From assembly GCF_000426065.1 (NCBI RefSeq), contig NZ_KE384491.1, forward strand, positions 460,280 through 524,279: a stretch of 64,000 nt of DNA. Reading direction: 5' to 3'. Both the position numbers and the translations under genes were made by a program. Position 1 is the first letter of the stretch. The number at the start of each line of letters is the position of its first letter. Under the pieces are notes generated by a model that was not told the origin of the DNA, made no database searches, and was given only the letters and a program-made list of their open reading frames with translations. This DNA is from Mycobacterium sp. URHD0025 (GTDB lineage: Bacteria; Actinomycetota; Actinomycetes; Mycobacteriales; Mycobacteriaceae). Positions 34,394 to 43,108 of this stretch are shown in pieces.

Positions 34394-34744
34394 TTATGGG
34401 CCCTCAGGGTCGGGGGTGGCGTCGGCCTCGAGGTCGACGCCGGCAAGCGGCCAGCCCGCGGCGGCCAGTCGGGCCGCCACCCGTTGAATGTTCTCCGGTC
34501 CGGCGTCGTGGTGGGCGACCTCGGCGATGAACTCCGCGATGTCGTCGCGCTCGATGGGATCGTCGATGTCGGCGGGCGCTGCGGCCTCGGCGATGTTGCG
34601 CACCACCTCGGCCACCTGCTCTTCGGTGAGCGGGGTGGCCCGCAGGAGCGCGAGCAGGGGCACCCGATCGGTGCCCGGGACCCCTTCCGGGTAGCCGGCG
34701 CGCAGCCAGTTCAGGACCGAGATCAGCAGCGACTTTGTTGACAC
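34394..34744 (-). CDS. DUF3349 protein (Rv3046c-like)
   Basis: Small cytoplasmic protein of 116 residues, family DUF3349. Conserved beginning LLISVLNWLRAGYPEGVPGTDRVPLLALLR, then an acidic helical second half (EEQVAEVVRNIAEAA, DIAEFIAEVAHHDAGPENIQRVAARL). Function unknown. The GTG at 34744 is the only start covering the family N-terminus. Found in the same place in M. tuberculosis. Confidence 0.85.
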   Translation of the reverse strand: MSTKSLLISVLNWLRAGYPEGVPGTDRVPLLALLRATPLTEEQVAEVVRNIAEAAAPADIDDPIERDDIAEFIAEVAHHDAGPENIQRVAARLAAAGWPLAGVDLEADATPDPEGP

Positions 34745-34774
34745 CCGGCTAAGTTACGCGGCTGCCCGGCGAAC

Positions 34775-34787
34775 CCTCCACTGGAGG
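34775..34787. promoter_or_regulatory. Palindrome CCTCCA-C-TGGAGG
   Basis: Perfect 13-base palindrome in the 143-base gap between the divergent DUF3349 and FMN-monooxygenase genes. Candidate operator; no matching regulator is next to it. Confidence 0.3.
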
Positions 34788-34887
34788 AGCCACAGTTGGA
34801 TGGCCATTCATTCCTGATTCACCGCCAAAACAATCCCCCTGAGCGCAACCGGTGACTGCCCGGTGGCCGCCCGGCATCCTCGGCACA

Positions 34888-36339
34888 GTGAGCCGCGTGA
34901 TCCGTTTCAATGCCTTCGACATGAACTGTGTCGCCCATCAGTCGCCCGGTTTGTGGCGTCATCCAGAGGACCAGTCCTGGCGCTACAAAGACATCACCTA
35001 CTGGACTGAGCTGGCAAAGCTGTTGGAACGCGGGCGTTTTGACGGACTGTTCATCGCCGACGTACTCGGTACGTACGACGTGTACGGCGCCAGTGACGAG
35101 GCGGCGATCCGTCAGGCCGCGCAGATACCCGTCGGCGACCCGATGCTGCTGGTGTCGGCGATGGCGCTCGTGACCGAGAACCTCGGCTTCGGCATCACCA
35201 CCGGGACCGGATTCGAAAATCCCTATCCCTTCGCGCGGCGGATGTCGACGCTGGATCATCTGACCAACGGCCGGGTCGGCTGGAACGTCGTCACCGGATA
35301 TCTGCCTGCCGCGGCGCGCAACATGGGCCAGACCGATCAGCCGGCCCACGACGCGCGCTACGACCACGCCGACGAGTACCTCGAGGTGCTCTACAAACTG
35401 TGGGAGGGCTCCTGGGAGGACGGCGCGGTGGTGCGTGACGCCGAGCGCGGAGTGTTCACCGACCCGGCCAAGGTGCACCACATCGGTCATTCCGGCGCCC
35501 ATTTCAGCGTTCCCGGCGTGCATCTGGCCGAACCATCGCCGCAGCGCACGCCGGTCATCTATCAGGCCGGCTCATCTCCGCGCGGGGTGCGATTCGCCGC
35601 GGAGAACGCCGAGGCCATCTTCACCGCCGCCCCCACCAAAGCGCTTCTGCGCGAGACGGTTTCCACCATCCGCGCCGAACTTGAGCTCGCCGGCCGGGAT
35701 CCGTACTCGGCCAAGGTCTTCAATCTCACCACCATCGTCACCGCCGACACCGACGAAGCCGCCCACGCCAAGCACGCCGAGTACCTGGCCTACGGCGATC
35801 CCGAGGGTGCGCTGGTGTTCATGTCCGGGTGGATGGGCGTCGACCTGGCCCAGTACGGCCTCGACGAGCCGATCGGCAATGTCGACTCCAATGCAATCCT
35901 GTCCGCCGTCAAGGCCTTTCAGTCCGCCTCGGACAAGGGCGGTGAGTGGAATGTCCGCGATATCGCCGAGTGGGGTGAGATCGGCGGCATGGGACCGCGC
36001 ATCGTCGGGTCCGGTGTACACGTGGCCGACACCCTGCAGGAGTGGGTCGACGAGACCGACGTCGACGGCTTCAACCTGGCATACGCGATCACCCCCGGAT
36101 CCTTCGAGGAGTTCATCGAGCACGTCGTTCCGGTCCTCACCGAGCGCGGCGCCTACCAGACGGAGTACGCGCCCGGCAGCCTGCGCAACAAGCTGCTGGG
36201 GCAAGGCGATCGCCTGGCCGACGAGCATCGCGGGGCCAGTTACCGTGTCGGAGGGCCGAAGTCGACCATCATCGAGCGTCCGTCGACGCTGCCGTCCTCG
36301 TCCGCGTCGACGGCTGCCCAGCCCGCGCGTGGCCGCTGA
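34888..36339 (+). CDS. FMN-dependent monooxygenase, NtaA/SnaA/DszA family
   Basis: Bacterial luciferase-like TIM barrel of 483 residues in the NtaA/SnaA/DszA/SoxA group (LLM superfamily). Hallmarks: GRFDGLFIADVLGTYDVY, GITTGTGFENPYPFARRMSTLDHLTNGRVGWNVVTGYLPAAARNMG and VIYQAGSSPRGVRFAAENAEAIF. Uses reduced FMN from a separate reductase; members oxidise nitrilotriacetate, dibenzothiophene sulfone and other sulfur or nitrogen compounds, so the substrate is open. GTG 34888 chosen (MSRVIRFNAFDMN); GTG 34897 is equally possible. Not found in this place in M. tuberculosis. Confidence 0.88.
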   Translation: MSRVIRFNAFDMNCVAHQSPGLWRHPEDQSWRYKDITYWTELAKLLERGRFDGLFIADVLGTYDVYGASDEAAIRQAAQIPVGDPMLLVSAMALVTENLGFGITTGTGFENPYPFARRMSTLDHLTNGRVGWNVVTGYLPAAARNMGQTDQPAHDARYDHADEYLEVLYKLWEGSWEDGAVVRDAERGVFTDPAKVHHIGHSGAHFSVPGVHLAEPSPQRTPVIYQAGSSPRGVRFAAENAEAIFTAAPTKALLRETVSTIRAELELAGRDPYSAKVFNLTTIVTADTDEAAHAKHAEYLAYGDPEGALVFMSGWMGVDLAQYGLDEPIGNVDSNAILSAVKAFQSASDKGGEWNVRDIAEWGEIGGMGPRIVGSGVHVADTLQEWVDETDVDGFNLAYAITPGSFEEFIEHVVPVLTERGAYQTEYAPGSLRNKLLGQGDRLADEHRGASYRVGGPKSTIIERPSTLPSSSASTAAQPARGR

Positions 36340-36345
36340 ACTCGC

Positions 36346-36403
36346 CGAGCAGACGTAAAACAGCCCCAAATCCGGTGATTTCAGACAGTTTTGCGTCTGC
36401 TCG
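36346..36403. terminator. Inverted repeat between convergent genes
   Basis: Arms of 16 bases (CGAGCAGACGTAAAAC and GTTTTGCGTCTGCTCG) with a 26-base loop and one G.T pair, between the stop codons of the FMN monooxygenase and esterase genes. The CGAGCAGACGCAAAA type sequence recurs in mycobacterial intergenic regions as I remember it. Likely bidirectional terminator. Confidence 0.6.
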
Positions 36404-36414
36404 CGCGGGAAACT

Positions 36415-37788
36415 CTAGCGCGGCGCAGCCTGGACGTTCGTGGGTTGCGGCCCCAACGTCGACGGCGGCAGTTGGGATTCCGCGACGCCGGGCGTGTTCA
36501 GCTGACCGGCCAGCCACGGTAAAGCGGCACCAAAGGCGTTGGCCGCGAACGCCCAATCGTGGCGGCCCGGCGCGGTGGTCACCGAGCAGTTGACCGCGTC
36601 GGCGCGGGCCTCCTCGCACAGCGTGGTCGCCGCGACGTCTTGGGCTTCAGGATTGGCCGTGGGGTCATGGGTTACCCCACCGTGGTGCGGCACCTCGAAC
36701 CACGCCGACACATCGGAGTACCGGCCGTGGCGGCGCATGATGGTGATCGGGTCGTACGCCGCCCAGGCATCGGCGTCCCCGCCGAACAGGCGATTGATCG
36801 TTTGTGTCTTGTCCCCCGCATTCGGGCGCAGATCACCGGCGATGTCGACGAACGACCGGAACATGTCAGGGTGCATCAGGGTCAGGTCCACCGCGCAGGT
36901 GCCGCCCATCGACCAGCCCGCGATCCCCCAGCCGTCACGGTCAGGACGCACCCCGAAGTTTGATATCAGGTACGGGACAACGTCTTTGGTGAGGTGGTCC
37001 GCGGAGTTTCCGCGAGCGCCGTTGACGCACTCGGTGTCGTTGGTGAATGAGCCGGTGGCGTCGACGAATACGAACACCGGGGCGTTGCCGTCGTGTGCGG
37101 CTGCGAATCCGTCGATGATGCCGAGCACGTTGCCCGCCCGCAGCCAGTCGGCCGGGGTGTTCAGTTGTGAGCCGATCATCATGACCGCCGGAAGTTGCGG
37201 TGGCGGATTACTGGCGAACCAGGCCGGCGGAAGGTAGACGAGCTCACCGCGGTGGCTGAAACCTGAAGCCGCCGAGTCGATGGTCACCGGGACCAGGACA
37301 CCGCTGGGCGGGCGGAAGTGGGCCAGTTGCATCTTGGTCACCGTCAACCGGTCCGTCTGCCCCGGCAGTGGACTCGAGGTGAGCTGCTTCCACATGCCGT
37401 CGACCGTCGGGAAGTATCCGACCCAGCTGTTGAGCGTCAGCGCACAGGCCAAACCGCACACCCCGACGGCGGCCACCGACACGGTGCGGCGCCACCATCG
37501 AGCACTCACCCAGCCCAGCAGTGCGACACCGACAGCCAGCATGCTCAACGCGATCCAGGCCCACAGCTCGGGCGGCCCGGCGTTGCCCGCCACTCCGATC
37601 GAGTCGATGTACCAGTACGTCACGCCCGCCAATGCGGCCGCTACGACCACCAGTGCGGGCAACAACCGGCGGCGCCACCGCTGCGAACGCCAACCCACGG
37701 CGGTTCCCAGCAGCAGTGCGGCGATCGCCTGCACGGCAAATGGGAACCAGCCGTGGATCAGTGAGATCTGCGCGATGAGCCGGTGCAT
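36415..37788 (-). CDS. Membrane-anchored esterase of the mycolyltransferase/esterase D fold
   Basis: Protein of 457 residues: four hydrophobic segments in the first ~130 residues (HGWFPFAVQAIAALLLGTAVGW, LLPALVVVAAALAGVTYW, LWAWIALSMLAVGVALLGWV, VSVAAVGVCGLACALTL), then an alpha/beta-hydrolase facing the periplasm. The nucleophile elbow is GIAGWSMGGTCAV, the acid and His regions include AWFEVPHHGG and APGRHDWAFAA. Related to the antigen-85-like esterases of Corynebacteriales but lacking their signal peptide, so a role in cell-envelope lipid or sugar ester transfer is plausible, not proven. ATG 37788 taken as start; the frame stays open upstream. Confidence 0.8.
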   Translation of the reverse strand: MHRLIAQISLIHGWFPFAVQAIAALLLGTAVGWRSQRWRRRLLPALVVVAAALAGVTYWYIDSIGVAGNAGPPELWAWIALSMLAVGVALLGWVSARWWRRTVSVAAVGVCGLACALTLNSWVGYFPTVDGMWKQLTSSPLPGQTDRLTVTKMQLAHFRPPSGVLVPVTIDSAASGFSHRGELVYLPPAWFASNPPPQLPAVMMIGSQLNTPADWLRAGNVLGIIDGFAAAHDGNAPVFVFVDATGSFTNDTECVNGARGNSADHLTKDVVPYLISNFGVRPDRDGWGIAGWSMGGTCAVDLTLMHPDMFRSFVDIAGDLRPNAGDKTQTINRLFGGDADAWAAYDPITIMRRHGRYSDVSAWFEVPHHGGVTHDPTANPEAQDVAATTLCEEARADAVNCSVTTAPGRHDWAFAANAFGAALPWLAGQLNTPGVAESQLPPSTLGPQPTNVQAAPR

Positions 37789-37878
37789 CAGCTCTTTTCT
37801 TATCAACGCCAACTGTCAGCTCGCTGGGCGAACGCTGAGCGGCCGGCCGCACACCGGCGGCATCTTGCAAGTGGTTCA

Positions 37879-37897
37879 GCGTGCCAGGGAGGCACGC
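37879..37897. promoter_or_regulatory. Hairpin GCGTGCC-N5-GGCACGC in a divergent gap
   Basis: Seven-pair inverted repeat followed by TTT, 15 bases before the exported-protein gene and in the gap divergent from the esterase. A terminator would be out of place here, so an operator or leader hairpin is more likely. Confidence 0.35.
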
Positions 37898-37911
37898 TTT
37901 AAGGTAATGCG

Positions 37912-38454
37912 ATGCGCATGAGGATGCTGGTGGCTGTGATGAGCGTGGCTCTCGGGGCCGGCGCCGGCGTCCCCGGTATGGCCGCAGGCGATCCACCGCC
38001 ACCGCCACCCCCGCCGCCGCTCAATCTCAACGCACTCACACCCGTGAAGCCGTCAGACTTCGCGATGCAGAACGGCGAGTACTACGCGTTCGCGGTGCCG
38101 GGTGATATCGCATGCGCGATCAGCCGCGGATCAGGCAAGTACGGCTGCAGCGGCCCGTTGCCCGCAGCACCCGACGGGGCCAACGCGGTTACGGGCGCAC
38201 AGCAGGGGCCGCCCACGTTCTTGAGCGACAACCGGCCGCTGTTCGTCTTCGACGGGCTGCCCAACCGGTTGGCACCCGGTTCACGCATCAGCTTCCGCAA
38301 CGTGACCTGCGGGACCGACGGCACGGTGACGATGTGCAGTAACTCCTTTGACGGGGCGGGATTCGTCCTCAGCCCGGGGAGTAGCCACGTCCTCGATCCG
38401 AACAACCCACTGCTGCTCAATACCGGCGAGGGGCGCAACCCGTACGCCAACTAG
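37912..38454 (+). CDS. Small exported protein with polyproline stretch
   Basis: Secreted protein of 180 residues. Signal peptide MRMRMLVAVMSVALGAGAGVPGMAAG, then nine consecutive prolines and a compact domain with four cysteines (DIACAIS, YGCSGPL, NVTCGTD, TMCSNSF) that probably pair in two disulfides. The pattern FAMQNGEYYAFAVPGDIACAI resembles a recurrent mycobacterial exported-domain family without known role. Start ATG 37912; an ATG three codons later also fits. Confidence 0.7.
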   Translation: MRMRMLVAVMSVALGAGAGVPGMAAGDPPPPPPPPPLNLNALTPVKPSDFAMQNGEYYAFAVPGDIACAISRGSGKYGCSGPLPAAPDGANAVTGAQQGPPTFLSDNRPLFVFDGLPNRLAPGSRISFRNVTCGTDGTVTMCSNSFDGAGFVLSPGSSHVLDPNNPLLLNTGEGRNPYAN

Positions 38455-38485
38455 TGAGAAGTCCCACGATCGACCCTCGCCGGCG

Positions 38486-39547
38486 TCATTGGCCGACGGC
38501 GTAGGAGTCGACCGGGTTGCGCCGGCGAACGATCAACGGATCGGCCGCGGTGAAGGGGAATTCGGGTAGATCCTCGATGTGGCAGTCGAAGACGGCCGCC
38601 AAGGTCGCGCGCGAGTAGGCGCTCATCGATGCCCGGTAGCCGATGTCGGCCGGGGTGGGCTGGTCGAAAAAAATCAGGAAATGCAGATCGGGTGAATCGA
38701 CAACTTCAATGTGGTGCGGGTAGGCCCGCGGCACGAAGTAGACGTCACCGCGGCGCAGGTGCCACGTGTCCAGGGAACCATCGGGGTTCATAACCGTCAT
38801 CCGCGCGGAACCCGATTGCACATAACCCATTTCGGCGGTGACCGGATGCCAGTGCGGCTCCCGCATACCGTCCTCGCGGATGCGCAGCGAGTACATCGAA
38901 AGATCCTTGAGTGCCGGCCAGAACTGCTTGCGGGCCGTGCGCGCCGACCCGTACTCCGCGGCCACCGGGGCACTCATCGCCTCCACTCCGAACTTGTGCG
39001 GGTCCCCGAACCTGGCCGAGGACGGGATGACCGCGTCACCGGTGCGGGCGGCCAAGGTGCGGTCAACGGTGCTGCGGCGCAGTGTGGACAGATCGCCGGT
39101 GTCCAGGTCGTAGGTGTTGCCCAGCACCGCATCCGTCATTGCACCCAACGAGGCGGCCAGCCCGAAATCCTCGGGGCGTTCGTTCCGGAAGGTGATGATG
39201 AACTCGGCCGGTTCGGTGCCGATGTTCTCGATGTGGTGCAGTGCACCGGAATCGATGTGGAACATCTCACCCGCGCCGATGGTGAACGACGAAAAGCGAC
39301 TGCCGTCATCGAGAACCGACACCAGCGCCGTCCCGGACACACAGTAGGTGAGTTCGTTGGCGTTGGCGTGCCAGTGCGGTGTCCTCATGGCGCCGGGGTT
39401 GAGCACCAGCCGCTTGATCGACATGCCCCGCAGTATCGGAAAGCTGTCGGCGGTGACCCGGTGGATGGATCCGAGGTCGGACTGTTCGACATCGGTGCTG
39501 GCGAGAAGCGAGACGACGTGTGCGCTCCGGACGGATGCTGCGGTCAT
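38486..39547 (-). CDS. Bicupin, oxalate-decarboxylase-like
   Basis: Two cupin domains in 353 residues. Each has the metal-binding motif: PHWHANANELTYCVSG with the later His in GALHHIEN (domain 1), and PHWHPVTAEMGYVQSG with AYPHHIEV (domain 2). Both sites look able to bind Mn/Fe, as in oxalate decarboxylase; there is no signal peptide, so it acts in the cytoplasm. ATG 39547 has GAGGAGG seven bases upstream. Divergent from an orphan response regulator that may control it. Confidence 0.82.
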   Translation of the reverse strand: MTAASVRSAHVVSLLASTDVEQSDLGSIHRVTADSFPILRGMSIKRLVLNPGAMRTPHWHANANELTYCVSGTALVSVLDDGSRFSSFTIGAGEMFHIDSGALHHIENIGTEPAEFIITFRNERPEDFGLAASLGAMTDAVLGNTYDLDTGDLSTLRRSTVDRTLAARTGDAVIPSSARFGDPHKFGVEAMSAPVAAEYGSARTARKQFWPALKDLSMYSLRIREDGMREPHWHPVTAEMGYVQSGSARMTVMNPDGSLDTWHLRRGDVYFVPRAYPHHIEVVDSPDLHFLIFFDQPTPADIGYRASMSAYSRATLAAVFDCHIEDLPEFPFTAADPLIVRRRNPVDSYAVGQ

Positions 39548-39582
39548 GCGGATGTCCTCCTCGGTTCGGTGGTGGCTGCATT

Positions 39583-39622
39583 CCAGCGTCGCAACCGGCG
39601 GCCGCACTGTCCTCGACGCTGG
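39583..39622. promoter_or_regulatory. Inverted repeat CCAGCGTCG-N22-CGACGCTGG
   Basis: Perfect 9-base arms in the 195-base divergent gap between the bicupin and response-regulator genes, about 36 bases upstream of the bicupin start. Candidate binding site for the neighbouring NarL-type regulator. Confidence 0.4.
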
Positions 39623-39742
39623 CATCCATATCTGGGGGCGGTTGCCCATAGGCCCGACTACCGGCTAGCCACCATTCCCGTGACGCGCCGCGCGGGTATC
39701 GCGCCGGGGTGCGACAATGCAGCCGCGCTGAAGGAGGTAGTC

Positions 39743-40396
39743 ATGTGCGCGCTGCGGGTGGCCATCGCCGACGATGACGTGCTGCTGCGGGAAGGGCTTG
39801 CCAGTCTCCTGCAGCGGGAGGGATTCGAGATCGCCGGCCAGGCCGGGGATGCGACCGAACTACTGCGCCTCGTCGAGGAGACTCAGCCACAGCTGGTGCT
39901 TGTCGACATCCGCATGCCGCCGGATCACCACACCGAAGGCCTTGATGCCGCCAGGGCAATCCGACAGCGGTGGCCGCAGACGGCCATCCTGGTGCTGTCG
40001 GCCCATGTCGATGTCGACCATGCGATGGAACTGCTGGCCGGTGGGCAGAGCATCGGATACCTACTGAAGAGCCGCGTCACCGATGTCGCCGATTTCGTCG
40101 ATACCGTGCAGCGGATCGCCAACGGCGCCTCGGTGGTCGATCCGGCCCTGGTAGCTGAGTTGGTGTCGGCGCGGCGCCGTCATGACCCGCTGGCGGCGCT
40201 CAGCACCCGGGAACGGGAGGTGCTGACGCTGATGGCGGAGGGACTGTCCAATGCCGCGATCGGGCGTCGCCTCTGGGTAACCGAGGGCACCGTCGAAAAG
40301 CATGTGCGCGCGATCCTCACCAAACTGAACCTTCCCGAGACCGGCGATGACCACCGCCGGGTCCGGGCCGTCATCATGTTTCTCGAGGCTCGCTGA
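39743..40396 (+). CDS. NarL/LuxR-type orphan response regulator
   Basis: Two-domain regulator of 217 residues. Receiver domain (1-125): acidic pocket IADDDVLL, phospho-acceptor Asp in LVLVDIRMPPDH, switch Ser in ILVLSAH and Lys in YLLKSRV. DNA-binding domain (150-215): LSTREREVLTLMAEGLSNAAIGRRLWVTEGTVEKHVRAILTKL. ATG 39743 with AAGGAGG five bases upstream. No sensor kinase gene lies in the window. Divergent from the bicupin gene. Confidence 0.9.
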   Translation: MCALRVAIADDDVLLREGLASLLQREGFEIAGQAGDATELLRLVEETQPQLVLVDIRMPPDHHTEGLDAARAIRQRWPQTAILVLSAHVDVDHAMELLAGGQSIGYLLKSRVTDVADFVDTVQRIANGASVVDPALVAELVSARRRHDPLAALSTREREVLTLMAEGLSNAAIGRRLWVTEGTVEKHVRAILTKLNLPETGDDHRRVRAVIMFLEAR

Positions 40397-40448
40397 GCAT
40401 CTCCCCGCTTCGCGCCGATGCCTGCGCCAGCCGGAATCCTTCGGAAAG

Positions 40449-41423
40449 CTAGAAGTCCCAGTCCTCGTCTTCGGTGTTGACGGCCTTGCCGATCACGTAG
40501 CTCGAACCCGAGCCCGAGAAGAAGTCGTGGTTCTCGTCGGCGTTCGGTGAGAGTGCGGACAGGATCGCCGGGTTCACGTCGGTCTCGTCCTTGGGGAACA
40601 GCGCCTCGTAGCCGAGGTTCATCAGCGCCTTGTTGGCGTTGTAGCGCAGGAACTTCTTGACGTCCTCGGTCAGACCGACCTCGTCGTAGAGGTCCTGGGT
40701 GTATTCGACCTCGTTGTCGTAGAGCTCGAAGAGCAGCTCATAGGTGTAATCCTTGAGCTCCGTACGCTTTTGCTCGTCGACCAGGGCCAGGCCACGCTGG
40801 TATTTGTAGCCGATGTAGTAGCCGTGCACGGCCTCGTCGCGGATGATCAGCCGGATCATGTCGGCGGTGTTGGTCAGCTTGGCTCGGCTGCTCCAGTACA
40901 TCGGCAGGTAGAAGCCCGAGTAGAACAGGAAGCTCTCCAGCAGGGTGGAGGCCACCTTGCGCTTCAGCGGCTCGTCACCCTTGTAGTACTGCATGACGAT
41001 CTCGGCCTTGCGCTGCAGGTTCGGGTTCTCCTCCGACCAGCGGAACGCATCATCGATCTCGGCTGTCGAGCACAGCGTGGAGAAGATGTTGGAGTAGCTG
41101 CGGGCGTGCACCGACTCCATGAAGGCGATGTTGGTGTAGACGGCTTCCTCGTGCGGGGTCAGTGCATCGGGGATCAAGCTGACCGCCCCGACGGTGCCCT
41201 GGATGGTGTCCAGCAGTGTCAGGCCGGTGAACACCCGCATGGTGAGCTGCTTCTCGTGCGCGGTCAGCGTGCCCCACGACGGGATGTCGTTGGACACCGG
41301 CACCTTCTCCGGCAACCAGAAATTGCCGGTGAGCCGATCCCAGACTTCGGCGTCCTTCTCATCCTGGAGCCGGTTCCAGTTGATCGCTGACACGCGGTCG
41401 ATCAGCTTCATGCCTTCGCTCAC
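40449..41423 (-). CDS. nrdF2: Class Ib ribonucleotide reductase small subunit
   Basis: NrdF2 of 324 residues, forming the dinuclear Mn/Fe-tyrosyl radical subunit for dNTP synthesis with NrdE. Metal-site helices: LTPHEEAVYTNIAFMESVHARSYS (Glu, Glu, His) and RLIIRDEAVHGYYIGYKYQRG (Glu, His); the C-terminus NTEDEDWDF is the tail that docks on NrdE. GTG 41423 is the start giving the mycobacterial length; an ATG four codons later is possible. In this genome it is separated from nrdE by about 20 kb. Confidence 0.96.
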   Translation of the reverse strand: MSEGMKLIDRVSAINWNRLQDEKDAEVWDRLTGNFWLPEKVPVSNDIPSWGTLTAHEKQLTMRVFTGLTLLDTIQGTVGAVSLIPDALTPHEEAVYTNIAFMESVHARSYSNIFSTLCSTAEIDDAFRWSEENPNLQRKAEIVMQYYKGDEPLKRKVASTLLESFLFYSGFYLPMYWSSRAKLTNTADMIRLIIRDEAVHGYYIGYKYQRGLALVDEQKRTELKDYTYELLFELYDNEVEYTQDLYDEVGLTEDVKKFLRYNANKALMNLGYEALFPKDETDVNPAILSALSPNADENHDFFSGSGSSYVIGKAVNTEDEDWDF

Positions 41424-41486
41424 CGGAACCCCATTTCACCAGGTCGTTGTGTTTGCCGGACAGTATCCACGACACTACCCCTGGGG

Positions 41487-43028
41487 CTAATGACCCGCGG
41501 TGACCGCAACACCTTGTGTTTTCGTGTCGCGCGCCTCATGGATGAAATCGAACTCCTTCGGGTCCAGCTTCCGCGTTGCCAGCCAGTACTGCCAGGTCAT
41601 GCCGCTCCACAGCGTGCGGTTGACGCCGTGGTTGTCCATGTACCAGCTCCGGCAACCTCCGGTGTTGAACACCGTGTCGGCCAGATCGTGTTGCAGCTCA
41701 GCGTTGAACTCGGCCTGGGCGCGGGGACTGGGCGACAGGGCCTGGGCTCCGGCCTTGTCGACGGCGGCGATCGCCTGGCCCACGTACCGGATCTGCTGCT
41801 CGATCATGAACACCACCGAGTTGTGCCCGAGTGCGGTGTTGGGACCGAGCAGGAAGAACAGGTTGGGCATCCCCGATACGGCGACGCCGCGGTGTGCGGA
41901 CATCCCCTCGCGGTTCCACCGGTCCACCAGGTCCTCGCCGCCGGCACCCTTGATGTCGACGTAGGTATAGGAATCCGTGACGTGGAAGCCGGTGGCGAAC
42001 ACCACGACGTCGGCTGGGTGCTCGACACCGTCGGCGGTGACGATGCCGGCCGGCGTCATCCGGGTGATGGACTCGGTGATCACCTGGGTCTTGGGGTTGG
42101 CGATCCCGCGGTAGTAGGTGTCGGAGTTGAGGATTCGTTTACAGCCGGCGCGGTAGCTCGGCGTGAGTTTGCGGCGCAGCTCGGGATCTTTGATGCTGCG
42201 GTTGATGTTGTACCGGCCCATCGCCTCGCCGATCTTGAGCAGCCAGGGCTGCTGCGTCATGGCGAAGCCGACGCCTTCGTGAATCCAGTAGATGGCGGCG
42301 CGCATCGCCGCGCGGGTGCCGGGCACGTAGGAGAACGTGCGCCGGATCCATTGCGGGAACTTGTTGTTCACCCGCGGCATGACCCACGGTGGGGTGCGCT
42401 GGTACAGGTGGAGCTCCGCGACGTCCTTGACGATCTCGGGCACGATCTGGATGGCGCTGGCACCGGTGCCGATGACAGCGACGCGCTTGCCTTTGATGTC
42501 GACGCTGTGGTCCCACTGCGCGGAATGGAAAGCCGCACCGGCAAATTCCTCGCGTCCTTCGATGTCGGGGATCTGCGGGATGTGCAGGCCGCCGGCGCCC
42601 GACACCAGGAACTGGGCGATGAACTCCTGCCCGGTGTCGCTGAACACGTGCCAGCGCAGCTCCTGGTCGTCCCAGTGCGCGCGGTCCACGTGGGTGTTGA
42701 ACCGGGTGTAGCGGCGCAGCCCGTACTTGGACGCCACCCCCAACAGGTAGTCCTGGATCTCGGGCTGGAACGACCACATGTGGCTCCAGTCCGCCTTGGG
42801 CTCGAACGAGAACGAGTACATGTGCGACGGGATGTCGCAGGCACACCCCGGATAGGTGTTGTCGCGCCACGTGCCGCCGAATTCACCGGCCTTCTCCAGG
42901 ATGAGGAAATCGACGCCTCGGCGTTGCAGCTCGATCGCCATTCCCATTCCCGAGAACCCGCTGCCGATGATCAGGGCACGGGTCTGGATTGGTTGCTGGC
43001 CCTGCGGCGAGGGTTGGGCAGCCGTCAT
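41487..43028 (-). CDS. Baeyer-Villiger-type flavin monooxygenase (Rv3049c-like)
   Basis: FAD/NADPH monooxygenase of 513 residues. FAD Rossmann IIGSGFSGMGMA near residue 20, ring-stacking region FGGTWRDNTYPGCACDIPSHMYSF, the Baeyer-Villiger fingerprint FAGAAFHSAQWDH (FxGxxxHxxxW) about residue 165, the NADPH motif VIGTGASAIQI, and ATGFHV near the end. Converts ketones to esters or lactones, or oxidises S/N; Mtb relatives activate thioamide prodrugs. ATG 43028. The TetR gene 80 bases upstream in the same direction is the natural regulator. Confidence 0.9.
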   Translation of the reverse strand: MTAAQPSPQGQQPIQTRALIIGSGFSGMGMAIELQRRGVDFLILEKAGEFGGTWRDNTYPGCACDIPSHMYSFSFEPKADWSHMWSFQPEIQDYLLGVASKYGLRRYTRFNTHVDRAHWDDQELRWHVFSDTGQEFIAQFLVSGAGGLHIPQIPDIEGREEFAGAAFHSAQWDHSVDIKGKRVAVIGTGASAIQIVPEIVKDVAELHLYQRTPPWVMPRVNNKFPQWIRRTFSYVPGTRAAMRAAIYWIHEGVGFAMTQQPWLLKIGEAMGRYNINRSIKDPELRRKLTPSYRAGCKRILNSDTYYRGIANPKTQVITESITRMTPAGIVTADGVEHPADVVVFATGFHVTDSYTYVDIKGAGGEDLVDRWNREGMSAHRGVAVSGMPNLFFLLGPNTALGHNSVVFMIEQQIRYVGQAIAAVDKAGAQALSPSPRAQAEFNAELQHDLADTVFNTGGCRSWYMDNHGVNRTLWSGMTWQYWLATRKLDPKEFDFIHEARDTKTQGVAVTAGH

Positions 43029-43043
43029 AGCTCAGGTCCTTTT

Positions 43044-43073
43044 CTGGGAACGGCGGTACCGGATACTTCCCAG
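43044..43073. promoter_or_regulatory. Inverted repeat CTGGGAA...TTCCCAG upstream of the monooxygenase
   Basis: Seven-base arms around an inner GGTACC, located 16-45 bases before the monooxygenase start and after the TetR stop. Candidate TetR operator, or the TetR terminator. Confidence 0.35.
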
Positions 43074-43108
43074 TCTCCGGACCTGGGACCCGACTGTCAA
43101 CGAGATGG

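Noticed and set aside
37879..37897. Terminator
   Set aside because: The hairpin lies in a divergent promoter region, where no transcript needs to end.
37991..38021. Tandem CCG/CCA repeat as a non-coding microsatellite
   Set aside because: It encodes the polyproline stretch of an exported protein in frame.
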